NCBI GenBank assembly: GCA_003229095.1
Contig: QIHS01000002.1
Coordinates: 1-6,641, forward strand
DNA length: 6,641 bases
Direction of reading: 5' to 3'
Source of the DNA: Woeseia sp.
GTDB taxonomy: Bacteria > Pseudomonadota > Gammaproteobacteria > Steroidobacterales > Woeseiaceae
The notes beneath the pieces are model-generated. The model was not told where the DNA came from. It saw only the letters and a list, made by a program, of their open reading frames with translations, and did not search any database. The position numbers were made by a program, and so were the translations under genes. Positions 1 through 6,079 of this stretch are shown here, one piece after another. Every line of letters starts with the position of its first letter. The stretch's first letter is position 1.

Positions 1-460
1 GCCGATTCAAGCAATGCGGCTGCTTCCTGAAGTTGAGCTTCAGACACGTAGCTTTCACCTTCCAGCTTTTCCCGTGCAGCGAATTCGAGTTCCCTTTGCT
101 TGACAGTTGCGACCGCCTGGGCAAGTCGGGCGGTCCGATCGCGCTCGTCGAGCCGGACAATAATTTCGCCCATATCGAGCCGGTCGCCGCGGGCAGCACC
201 TACTGAATCAACACGGCCGTCTGTTTCCGCATTGAGCTCGACTGTGCGTGCTGGTGCGGTCCGGCCGTTGACTGATCTGCGGACTGGCTTCTGACGCGTA
301 CGCTCGCCAGCACCTCTGACGGAGTCGCGGCAGTCGCCGCAGCGCTCGTATCTTCCTCGTCGCCGAAAATGGATCCGCTGATTAGCCAAAGCCCGATGCC
401 GAGCGTAATGCCGGCAGAGATTAGCCAGGACTTGAAGCGCTTAAGGTTGCCCAGGTTCAT
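1..460 (-). pseudogene. HlyD-family efflux periplasmic adaptor subunit, frameshifted and cut by the window edge
   Basis: This would be the membrane-fusion (adaptor) protein of an RND-type or related efflux pump, linking an inner-membrane transporter to an outer-membrane channel. The start ATG at 460 has AAGG eight bases upstream. Residues 1-30 form a signal anchor: basic LKRFK, then a hydrophobic run ending GLWLISGSIF, followed by an Asp/Glu/Ala/Thr-rich linker. After VRVR (about 301-290) this frame turns to nonsense and stops at 200. A second frame opens at about 293 and stays open to base 1. It reads NGRTAPARTVELNAETDGRV (biotinyl-lipoyl-like half), RGDRLDMGEIIVRLDERDR, and a helical hairpin with LEGESYVSEAQLQEA, all typical of RND adaptors. 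One missing base (or two extra) would join the two parts. No slippery site is visible, so a sequencing error or true decay is more likely than programmed frameshifting. It follows the padR-like gene by 28 bases, probably in one operon with the pump genes beyond the window. Confidence 0.85.
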
Positions 461-488
461 TCTTGTAACCTTGATTTAGTGTCTTCAT

Positions 489-1049
489 TCATTGTCGTGA
501 GCCGGCTGCCAGTCTGATCTTCTCGCCGTCAGAAGAGGTCAGCATGCCGCGGTTGTCTTTAATGTATGTTCGCAACGAGCTCGCAATGTGGCGCCCGAAT
601 CCCGCGACAAACTGCGTTCCAATCGACGCTTTACCACCACATCGCTCTGCGGGGCACTCACCAAACAGATTCAGGAAGCCGTCCAGCTCTAAAAGCTTGT
701 TGTCGATGACCTCGTCAATTTGCTCGTCGCTCATCAAGTGTGCAAAACACATCATGGCGAGAAACTCCGAGCGCACCTTGTGCGACGGCTTCGGGTTGGC
801 GAGGCCCTTGTGCAGCTCCTCTCGTCCTTCTTCCGTAATGCTGTAAACCTTGCGGTCCGGCTTGCCGTCCTGCGGCACTTCTTCAAATTCGACGAATCCA
901 TTCCTCGCCAGCGTGGCAAGTGCGGGATAAATCGAACCGTAGCCGGCCGGGAAAAAGTGTCCGAAGGTCGACTCAAAACACTTCTTCATGTCGTAACCGG
1001 ACGCAGGGCCGTCGGTCAACATGCCTAAGCAAACTGTTTTTACATCCAT
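489..1049 (-). CDS. PadR-family transcriptional regulator
   Basis: A DNA-binding repressor of the PadR family, with an N-terminal winged helix and a C-terminal helical dimerisation segment (PadR / Vir-like). From the chosen ATG at 1049 it has 186 residues, normal for the family. The winged helix shows the hallmark run CLGMLTDGPASGYDMKK near the N-terminus. GYGSIYPALATLARNGFVE (recognition helix) follows, then GKPDRKVYSITEEGREEL (the wing). The C-terminal part has HKVRSEFLAMMCFAHL and several Cys residues. The frame could begin 10 codons earlier at 1079. The 1049 start gives the usual M-D-V-K-T-x-C-L-G N-terminus and leaves the inverted repeat in the leader, so I prefer it; neither start has a strong Shine-Dalgarno. 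It is first in an apparent operon with the efflux adaptor (28-base gap). That fits the common pattern of a PadR repressor that controls its own drug-efflux operon; the inducer is unknown. Confidence 0.9.
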   Translation of the reverse strand: MDVKTVCLGMLTDGPASGYDMKKCFESTFGHFFPAGYGSIYPALATLARNGFVEFEEVPQDGKPDRKVYSITEEGREELHKGLANPKPSHKVRSEFLAMMCFAHLMSDEQIDEVIDNKLLELDGFLNLFGECPAERCGGKASIGTQFVAGFGRHIASSLRTYIKDNRGMLTSSDGEKIRLAAGSRQ

Positions 1050-1077
1050 AGTCCAGGTACCGTCGTGGCGGTCCACC

Positions 1078-1120
1078 ATATATCGGGGCGATGTATAGTA
1101 TCAGTTCGATATATAAATAC
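1078..1120 (-). promoter_or_regulatory. AT-rich promoter/operator region of the padR-like gene with inverted repeat
   Basis: Perfect 8-bp arms ATATATCG (1078-1085) and CGATATAT (1107-1114) are separated by 21 bases, with a smaller nested pair TATC/GATA at 1099-1111. The region is much more AT-rich than its surroundings and sits just upstream of the preferred PadR start. On the minus strand the stretch GATACTATAC offers weak -10 candidates; no clear -35 can be named. PadR proteins usually bind AT-rich palindromes over their own promoter, so autoregulation is the natural inference. The exact operator is not proven. Confidence 0.4.
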
Positions 1121-1200
1121 CAGTGCATAAGGGCCGCAGCTGCGAACACTTAGTAATAAGCAGTAAAAACAATCGGTTATAGTTGATTTTTTCGGTCAGG

Positions 1201-1236
1201 AGTCATCGCGCCGGGTACAAAAACGGCCTGATGACT
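1201..1236 (-). other. Stem-loop downstream of the methyltransferase gene (possible weak terminator)
   Basis: AGTCATC (1201-1207) pairs perfectly with GATGACT (1230-1236). An inner GCCG (1210-1213) pairs with CGGC (1224-1227), leaving a 10-base loop. It begins 24 bases after the methyltransferase stop codon, where an operon terminator would be expected. However, no U-tract follows on the minus strand (the next bases are CCTGACCGAAAAAA), so it is at best a poor Rho-independent terminator. It may instead protect the mRNA 3' end. The rest of 1121-1259 shows nothing else I can name. Confidence 0.35.
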
Positions 1237-1259
1237 GGTGGCAGGCTGGAAAATGGCGC

Positions 1260-1991
1260 TTAGAGGGTCTTTGTCGCCATGACCGTTATCATGCCGTCGG
1301 CCTCAGTTTTGCAGCTGATATCAAGGCCCTGCTCAGTCAGTTGTCGGTCAATGACCGTGCTGTCCAGGCGCAGCTTCAGGTAATCGCTGACCGACATTTT
1401 CCACTCGCCTTCCTGCTTTCGGTAAAGGACATCGTGGACGTGCACGACATCATCACGATAGTCCAGGAAGCAGGTAAAAATCTGTTCATCGTTCGCCCGG
1501 ACCGGAATGAAACGCGCGGCTCCCGTTGGCGCGTGTCCGACATAGTCGCGAATCGCATAAACGAAGACACCACCGGGTTTTAGCGAATCGCAAACGGCTT
1601 CGACGACAGAGCGGACAGCTTCCCGATCTGGCAGGTGAACCAGCGTGTCACCCATGCAGACGATCAGGTCGACCGAGTTCTCGATATGCTCCGGGAAGTT
1701 TCGTATGTCGTCGCAGATCGGTTTGATGCGAAGCGTACCCGAGTGATCAGCAAGTTCATCCAACAGCGCCTGGCAAAAGTCGATTGCCAGAACGTCGTAG
1801 CCCAGTTCGGCGAGCGGCACTGACTGGCAACCCGGGCCGCAACCCAGGTCAACCGCGATTTCGTCGCCATGCGGCGCCAATTTGAGTGTGGCGAACAGGT
1901 CGACGTATTTTCGATACGCTGTATCGAAGTCCCCCAAAATCCAGGAATAGACGGACCCAAGAAAACTGTCGTAATGATCCTTAACCCGCAT
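1260..1991 (-). CDS. Class I SAM-dependent methyltransferase
   Basis: A Rossmann-fold methyltransferase of about 243 residues, predicted cytoplasmic and soluble. From the ATG at 1991, motif I is VDLGCGPG at about residues 47-54. The acidic residue ending strand beta-2 is Asp in VLAIDF (about 71). The post-motif strand is VDLIVCMGDTLVHL, followed by LKPGGVFVYAIRDY (motif III region). The N-terminus HYDSFLGSVYSWILGDFD resembles the lid of the small-molecule methyltransferase group rather than a protein or RNA methylase. The substrate cannot be read from sequence. An in-frame GTG two codons upstream (1997) is possible, but ATG is preferred; the Shine-Dalgarno is weak (GCGGTG). The start lies only about 18 bases after the FAD oxidase stop, so the two genes should be co-transcribed and the enzyme may act on the oxidase's product. 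It would then come under the c-di-GMP riboswitch of the operon leader. Confidence 0.9.
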   Translation of the reverse strand: MRVKDHYDSFLGSVYSWILGDFDTAYRKYVDLFATLKLAPHGDEIAVDLGCGPGCQSVPLAELGYDVLAIDFCQALLDELADHSGTLRIKPICDDIRNFPEHIENSVDLIVCMGDTLVHLPDREAVRSVVEAVCDSLKPGGVFVYAIRDYVGHAPTGAARFIPVRANDEQIFTCFLDYRDDVVHVHDVLYRKQEGEWKMSVSDYLKLRLDSTVIDRQLTEQGLDISCKTEADGMITVMATKTL

Positions 1992-2009
1992 ATGCACCGC
2001 TTGATTTTG

Positions 2010-3365
2010 TCAGAGGAAATACTGCGACAAGAACGGATTCATCATACGATTATCAGGATCGAATTGCCGCCGGATCTTGCGGAAGAACTCGAAACGACTG
2101 CCGAACACCTGGGCGGGGTAGTTTGCCGGAATTTCACGGGTTTGGTTAAACAACGGTACACCAGCCCAGTGACAGGCGAAATCGCTGAAGTCAATTGCGA
2201 AATCGTCCCAGCCGTCGGTTTGTGTTGAAATTACCATGGGTTCATCGAAGCACGGAGATAACAGAGCAGAAGCGTCCTTCCCCAGGCGAAATCCGACAGC
2301 CGGCATATCGCATCTGAATCCGCTCTCATTCTGCGTACGAATACAAAAGTCCCTGAATGCCTGAACGACGATGGGAAATTCGCTCGCAGGAAATATCCAG
2401 GTTGAGTAACAAAGTTTTTGAGCAGGATAATTGTCTTTCATTCTGCTCATCAGTGCTGTGGCATTGCTGCCGGAATTGACAAAGCGATTGTTAACGACGG
2501 TCTGGGTTAATTTGCTGATTCCATCAATCATCTGGTAGCGCATTCCCGACGCTGGAACGATTCGACTGATCGACTTGACAATCTGCGGGAGAACAGCGCT
2601 TTCTCCCCAGTTCTTTATCTTCCACGGAATGCGGCGGTCTGCGGTCACGTCTGTCACAGGACGGCGAATATCCAGGTAAACCTGGCCCTGAAACGGCAAC
2701 AAATAGAACTTCAAACCTACATCAACAGTGCATAGCGTCTCCATGACAGATGCAAACTGATCGAATGAACAACGGCGATGTGATGCTGCGAATATTCGAA
2801 TCGGACGGACACGCAGCGTTATCTCAAAAATCACGCCAAGCATGCCGAAACTCAGTCGAAAAGTGTGTAACAGATTCTTCTGGTCACTACGTATCTCAAG
2901 AACCTTTCCCGCCGGTGTGACCAGCCGCATGCTCTTGACTTGCGACGCAAAAAAAGCACTGTCATCGCCGAACGCCGGACCGATGCATCCGCCTGCCACA
3001 GCACCGCCAACCGTGCGGCTCATGTGGTCATGTCCACCTGCGAGTTCCAGTCCTTCACTCGCGAGACTCTTTGCGAGGTGGCCAATGTGAACCCCCGCTT
3101 GTACCGTAACTGTGTTCGCGCTGGTATCGATGTTGCAGATTTGTGTGAACGCCGAGACGTTGATCACGGTGCCGGCAGAGGACGATGTGCATTCTGTCGC
3201 TGAACTATTTGCGCCCATCGGTCTGAAAGGCGCTGCGAAGTTTGAATCTGGCCCGAGGACGTGTTTTATTTCTTCAACACCGGCCGGTTTGACAACGACC
3301 GAATCGGGAATGGATAGCGCCCGATAGCGGCCCGATTGTCGTAATTGTCTGCTACTTCCTGACAT
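2010..3365 (-). CDS. FAD-linked oxidase/dehydrogenase (PCMH FAD-binding fold, aldonolactone-oxidase-like), probably non-covalent FAD
   Basis: A flavoenzyme of the vanillyl-alcohol-oxidase superfamily, 451 residues from the chosen ATG. The FAD domain opens with RYRALSIPDSVVVKPAGVEEI. The pyrophosphate loop follows as FRPMGANSSAT (about 47-57), then TVTVQAGVHIGHLAKSL, TVGGAVAGG (about 118-126) and VKSMRLVTPAGKVLEI. The C-terminus ends HWAGVPLF ... RRQFDPDNRMMNPF (about 435-445 for the last motif), like D-arabinono-1,4-lactone and L-gulonolactone oxidases and DprE1-type sugar oxidases. The loop that often carries the FAD-linking His (GSGHS type) reads GANSS, so the flavin is probably held non-covalently. 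There is no signal peptide. The ATG at 3365 has GGAG six bases upstream. The frame stays open to a TTG at 3503, but that start lacks a ribosome site and lies just behind the riboswitch, so it is rejected. The substrate is unknown: a sugar, lactone or amino-acid-derived alcohol are all possible. Confidence 0.88.
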   Translation of the reverse strand: MSGSSRQLRQSGRYRALSIPDSVVVKPAGVEEIKHVLGPDSNFAAPFRPMGANSSATECTSSSAGTVINVSAFTQICNIDTSANTVTVQAGVHIGHLAKSLASEGLELAGGHDHMSRTVGGAVAGGCIGPAFGDDSAFFASQVKSMRLVTPAGKVLEIRSDQKNLLHTFRLSFGMLGVIFEITLRVRPIRIFAASHRRCSFDQFASVMETLCTVDVGLKFYLLPFQGQVYLDIRRPVTDVTADRRIPWKIKNWGESAVLPQIVKSISRIVPASGMRYQMIDGISKLTQTVVNNRFVNSGSNATALMSRMKDNYPAQKLCYSTWIFPASEFPIVVQAFRDFCIRTQNESGFRCDMPAVGFRLGKDASALLSPCFDEPMVISTQTDGWDDFAIDFSDFACHWAGVPLFNQTREIPANYPAQVFGSRFEFFRKIRRQFDPDNRMMNPFLSQYFL

Positions 3366-3371
3366 CGCTGA

Positions 3372-3412
3372 CTCCAAACTCAATTCGAACGATCGTGAGG
3401 TTTGAGTTTTGG
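3372..3412 (-). promoter_or_regulatory. Shine-Dalgarno-sequestering hairpin in the FAD oxidase leader (candidate expression platform)
   Basis: In the mRNA sense, AAACTCAA (plus-strand 3402-3409) pairs perfectly with TTGAGTTT (plus-strand 3376-3383) across an 18-base loop. Skipping one bulged A, the upstream CC (3411-3412) pairs with the GG of the ribosome-binding site GGAG (3372-3375), six bases before the ATG at 3365. Folding would therefore hide part of the ribosome site. Lying about 100 bases behind the riboswitch aptamer, it is a plausible translational switch; no terminator hairpin with a U-run is visible between them. The link to ligand binding is inferred. Confidence 0.5.
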
Positions 3413-3510
3413 CAACAACTAAGCCGGAGGTCACCGGGGAGCGCAGCGGATATTGCCTGGCGAATGCCTTTGCAGCTTGATCGCCATCATAACAAGCGAA
3501 CAATTCTGTC

Positions 3511-3596
3511 GTCTTGGCAACCCCGCTGTCGATAGGTTTCCCCTTAGACCGGTGGCTTTGCGACCCTTACTTTCGATAAGGTGTGCCGTTTCAAAC
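3511..3596 (-). promoter_or_regulatory. Class I cyclic-di-GMP riboswitch (GEMM-I) in the leader of the FAD oxidase-methyltransferase operon
   Basis: Read on the minus strand, the segment contains, in order, the conserved pieces of the GEMM-I aptamer. These are GGCACACC (3587-3580, consensus GGCAAACC), a helix CCTTA/TAAGG closed by C-GAAA-G (tetraloop 3574-3571), CGCAAAGCC (3562-3554), CCGGTCTA (3552-3545), a short P3 arm AGG-GGAAA-CCT, and AGCGGGGTTGCC (3527-3516). The order and spacing match the Vibrio cholerae Vc2 aptamer as I recall it. Only P1, the closing stem, is weak by eye. The G expected at the ligand-contacting position in GGC appears to be kept, favouring c-di-GMP over cGAMP, but that rests on a by-eye alignment. 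The aptamer lies about 150 bases before the FAD oxidase ATG and in the same sense, so it should control that operon. Whether binding turns it on or off is not decided. Confidence 0.93.
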
Positions 3597-3641
3597 TTAT
3601 CGATATCTTTGCATAGTAAAAATGTGTCTGTCAAACAGTGG
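3597..3641 (-). promoter_or_regulatory. Candidate promoter for the riboswitch-led operon
   Basis: A perfect -35-like TTGACA sits on the minus strand at 3634-3629, inside a small dyad CTGT-caa-ACAG (3628-3638). A -10-like TACTAT lies at 3618-3613, but only 10 bases from the TTGACA, so they cannot pair as a standard promoter. At the normal 17-18 base spacing only a poor AAAGAT-type hexamer is found. If TACTAT is the true -10, transcription would start near 3606, just before the aptamer, which is the right place. The exact start site is uncertain. Confidence 0.35.
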
Positions 3642-3818
3642 CAAGCATTGCTGGTAATCTGTACTGGTACGAACTCATAATACGGCTGAACACCTGATGG
3701 AGTATGCCTTTGTGCACCCCAGGCCCGCCACCACAGCACAGGCGAGAAAATCAACGGTCTTGACATAAAAAGCCTGACTCGGATTGTCCACGAAGCACTC
3801 AACACCAGCGAGGAAAAA
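3642..3818 (+). promoter_or_regulatory. Upstream region of the aminotransferase operon, with candidate promoter elements and ribosome site
   Basis: This half of the divergent region should carry the plus-strand promoter. CATAAT at 3676-3681 is a good -10-like hexamer but lacks a clear -35. TTGACA at 3760-3765 is a perfect -35-like hexamer without a good -10 (ATTGTC at 3783). CTGGTA occurs twice (3651-3656 and 3664-3669), a 13-base-spaced direct repeat of unknown meaning. GAGGA at 3810-3814 is a strong Shine-Dalgarno four to five bases before the ATG at 3819. The aminotransferase frame is open back to 3690 and looks coding-like after about 3765, so the true start could be earlier. Confidence 0.35.
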
Positions 3819-5000
3819 ATGCTGCAACAGTTTCCGCCAATGGGCGTCTACGAGACGCTGTTCAAATTTGCCGATGCTACGACCAAATACATGGGAGACT
3901 CGGGAACCCACCCGTGGGCACAAGGTTACCCACTGACAACACAATTGCCGGGTGGCCCGGCGTTGCCCGACCGCATTGAGCTGGCATCGGCGGACCTCAA
4001 GTACCCAAAAGCGACTGGCGAAATAGAGCTGCGTATTCGCATTGCGGACTACTATAACGAGCATTACGACGCGGGAATTACACCGGAGCATGTCGCGGTG
4101 TTCGCTGGTGGCAGACCCGGTATTCTGGCAACGCTTGCTTTCCTGCAGCCGGATGTCGGTATTGCTGTCGAAGAAACCGAGTACACGCCTTACTACGACA
4201 TGCTGAAACTTCTCAAGCGCAAAGTACACCTGATTCCGAGCAATGCGGAAAACAGATTTCGGCCCGACGCTTCTGACTATGATATTGCGCCGCCGGAAGA
4301 AACGTCACAAATCTTCTTGTTGAAAAGCAATCCCTGCAATCCGACTGGTGTCATGACGGGTGGCGACAGCTTGAAAAACCTGGTTCAGCATTATTCGCAG
4401 CAAGGACGCGGCGCACTCTTCGACGAAGCCTACGAATTCTATTGCGATCCCGAGCCGGAAAGTGCACTGAAATATATCGACGATATCGATGAGACCGACA
4501 TTTTCGTTGTTGGCGCCGCTACGAAGGGTTTGCAAGTTCCCGGCATGCGTACTGGTTGGGTTATTGCTGCAGAACGCCACGTCGAGATTTTTCGAAACTA
4601 CTCTTCGTTCGGAATGGGTGGAATATCCCGTGCCTCACAGCTTTACGTTGCAGAATTGCTGGAGCCGGAGAGGGCGCGGCATGCAAAAAAAGCAGTCAAC
4701 GAGTTTTTTACAGAGCAGCGAAAACGTTATAGAACCGGATTGGAGACGTTGGGCTTCGAGTTATTTACCGGCGACGGCGGTTTCTACCATTGGGGAAGAT
4801 TGCCTGGAGATTTATCCGCAGATGAATTTAACGAGCGCCTGTTCCGGCACGATGCAGGAATTCTTCCGGGAGTTCTTTGCGACATGGAGAGACGTAAGGG
4901 TGCTGATGGACCCCTGCATGACTTCATTCGCTTCTCTTTTGGCCCGTTAGGTCCGGAGTCATTCGAGAATGACATGGAGATTCTCACAAAATGCGTATAG
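3819..5000 (+). CDS. PLP-dependent aminotransferase, class I/II (fold type I)
   Basis: An aspartate-aminotransferase-fold enzyme of 393 residues, a normal family length, cytoplasmic and without a signal peptide. The substrate loop is GYPLTTQLPGGPALP (about 36-50). YPKATGEIELR (about 62-72) and FAGGRPGILATL (about 95-106, cofactor phosphate region) follow. Then come NPCNPTG (171-177), the pyridine-N aspartate in FDEAYEF (Asp202) with Tyr205, and the Schiff-base Lys236 in GAATKGLQVPGMRTGW, whose Arg244 helps hold phosphate. The carboxylate-binding Arg is 371 in FIRFSFG. All catalytic positions are therefore present. The usual Ser before the PLP lysine is Thr. It is followed 28 bases later by a second PLP enzyme, suggesting an amino-acid or amino-acid-derived pathway. 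The amino donor and keto acceptor cannot be assigned. GAGGA before the ATG supports this start, though MLQQFPPMGVYE may be preceded by further native residues. Confidence 0.92.
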   Translation: MLQQFPPMGVYETLFKFADATTKYMGDSGTHPWAQGYPLTTQLPGGPALPDRIELASADLKYPKATGEIELRIRIADYYNEHYDAGITPEHVAVFAGGRPGILATLAFLQPDVGIAVEETEYTPYYDMLKLLKRKVHLIPSNAENRFRPDASDYDIAPPEETSQIFLLKSNPCNPTGVMTGGDSLKNLVQHYSQQGRGALFDEAYEFYCDPEPESALKYIDDIDETDIFVVGAATKGLQVPGMRTGWVIAAERHVEIFRNYSSFGMGGISRASQLYVAELLEPERARHAKKAVNEFFTEQRKRYRTGLETLGFELFTGDGGFYHWGRLPGDLSADEFNERLFRHDAGILPGVLCDMERRKGADGPLHDFIRFSFGPLGPESFENDMEILTKCV

Positions 5001-5028
5001 CAAAAATATTTAGACCGGGTTGCGCAAA

Positions 5029-5988
5029 ATGAACAGGGAACGCCTGCCCGCGGATATCGTTCTCGCCGCAAATCGTATTGGCCCGAGTATCCGGGAAACC
5101 CCGATGGATCACTCGCCGTATTTCAGCGAGTTAAGCGGTGCAAACGTCTATTTGAAGCTCGAGAACCTGCAATACACGGGTTCATTCAAACTGCGGGGTG
5201 CGTTCAATAAAGTGCTGTTGCTGAGTCCGGAAGAGCGGCGGGCTGGTTGTGTGGCGGCATCAAGTGGCAATCATGGCGCCGCGATTGCCTATGCGATGAA
5301 TAAACTCGGTGTAACCGGCGTGATTTTTGTGCCCGAACAGACCTCAATGGTCAAAGTTGATGCGATCAAACGATATGGTGGCGTCGTACGACTTTTTGGC
5401 ACGGACGGGCTCGATACAGAGCAACATGCCAGAGCTTTCGCTGACGAAAACGGCATGGTTTATTTGTCTCCCTACAACGACGCTCATGTCATCGCAGGGC
5501 AGGGGTCCTGCGGCGTTGAAATCGCGAAACAATTGGCTAAAATCGACGCCGTTTTCATCGCTGTCGGGGGCGGTGGACTGATCGGTGGTGTTGGCGCATT
5601 CCTGAAATCCGTCAATCCAGTGACCGAAATTGTTTCCTGCCAGCCGCGAGCGTCAGCGGTTATGACGGCATCGGTGAAGGCCGGTGAGATTCTGGATTTG
5701 CCAAGCGAGCTGACATTGTCGGATGGCACTGCGGGCGGAATAGAAGAAGGCTCAATAACTTTCGACCTCTGTCGCGACATCATTAGCAAGTTCCTGGTGG
5801 TGACAGAAGATGAAATTGCGCATGCCATGCGAGAATTTATAGATTCACATCACATGCTGCTCGAAGGCGCGGCGGGCGTCGCGATAGCCGGTTTTCTGCA
5901 GGTTGCCAATGATTACAAAAACAAGAACGTCGTCATTCTCATTTGCGGCGGCAACATCAGCCGGGAAACCCTTAAAAAAGTCATCTAA
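5029..5988 (+). CDS. Threonine/serine dehydratase-like PLP enzyme (fold type II)
   Basis: A beta-family PLP enzyme of 319 residues, the size of catabolic threonine dehydratase, serine racemase, hydroxyaspartate dehydratase and EutB-type enzymes; it has no C-terminal ACT domain. Motifs from the ATG at 5029: KLENLQYTGSFKLRGA with the PLP lysine at 54, SSGNHG (78-83) contacting the substrate carboxylate, and GQGS (157-160). The phosphate-binding GGGGLIGG follows (180-187), then EGSITFDL and LLEGAAGVAIAG. The pyridine-nitrogen contact is CGGN (Cys306), where Ser is most usual. Expected chemistry is alpha,beta-elimination of water from a beta-hydroxy amino acid giving a keto acid and ammonia, or racemisation; the substrate is open. 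A TTG at 5020 could add three residues (M-R-K), but ATG is preferred, with GGG nine bases upstream as a weak ribosome site. It is co-directional with the aminotransferase (28-base gap) and ends at a strong terminator. Confidence 0.92.
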   Translation: MNRERLPADIVLAANRIGPSIRETPMDHSPYFSELSGANVYLKLENLQYTGSFKLRGAFNKVLLLSPEERRAGCVAASSGNHGAAIAYAMNKLGVTGVIFVPEQTSMVKVDAIKRYGGVVRLFGTDGLDTEQHARAFADENGMVYLSPYNDAHVIAGQGSCGVEIAKQLAKIDAVFIAVGGGGLIGGVGAFLKSVNPVTEIVSCQPRASAVMTASVKAGEILDLPSELTLSDGTAGGIEEGSITFDLCRDIISKFLVVTEDEIAHAMREFIDSHHMLLEGAAGVAIAGFLQVANDYKNKNVVILICGGNISRETLKKVI

Positions 5989-6029
5989 AAACCGGGTCAG
6001 AGCCCGTTATTGGGCTCTGACCCGGTTTT
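5988..6029 (+). terminator. Strong Rho-independent terminator built from a perfect 18-bp palindrome
   Basis: AAAACCGGGTCAGAGCCC (5988-6005) and its exact reverse complement (6012-6029) flank a six-base loop GTTATT, ending in TTTT. The first base of the stem is the last base of the dehydratase stop codon. The arms start and end in A/T runs, so it could stop transcription from either side. The core GGGTCAGAGCCC resembles a palindrome that I recall as repeated in many proteobacterial genomes near REP-associated (IS200-like) transposases. It may therefore be a mobile REP-like unit serving as terminator. Confidence 0.92.
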
Positions 6030-6079
6030 AATTCTGATCTAATGTCTTCCCAACGACGGGACGAAAATCGGATAGTGAA

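Noticed and set aside
1869..2228. A 119-codon plus-strand open frame across the methyltransferase/oxidase junction
   Set aside because: It lies antisense to two well-supported genes and shows no domain of its own.
3431..3490. A 19-codon upstream reading frame (ATGATG start) in the FAD oxidase leader
   Set aside because: No Shine-Dalgarno precedes it and the peptide has no recognisable feature. It overlaps leader structure and is best explained by chance.
3366..3503. A 46-residue N-terminal extension of the FAD oxidase to a TTG at 3503
   Set aside because: It has no ribosome site and begins directly behind the riboswitch. The ATG at 3365 has GGAG at ideal spacing, and the family's domain starts shortly after it.
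3675..4229. A 184-codon minus-strand open frame over the divergent region and the aminotransferase gene
   Set aside because: It is antisense to a strongly supported aminotransferase. Its translation is rich in Cys, Arg and Val with no domain pattern.
6041..6079. An earlier ATG for the amidohydrolase
   Set aside because: It sits right after the terminator with no ribosome site, and it would place 13 polar residues ahead of a clean signal peptide.
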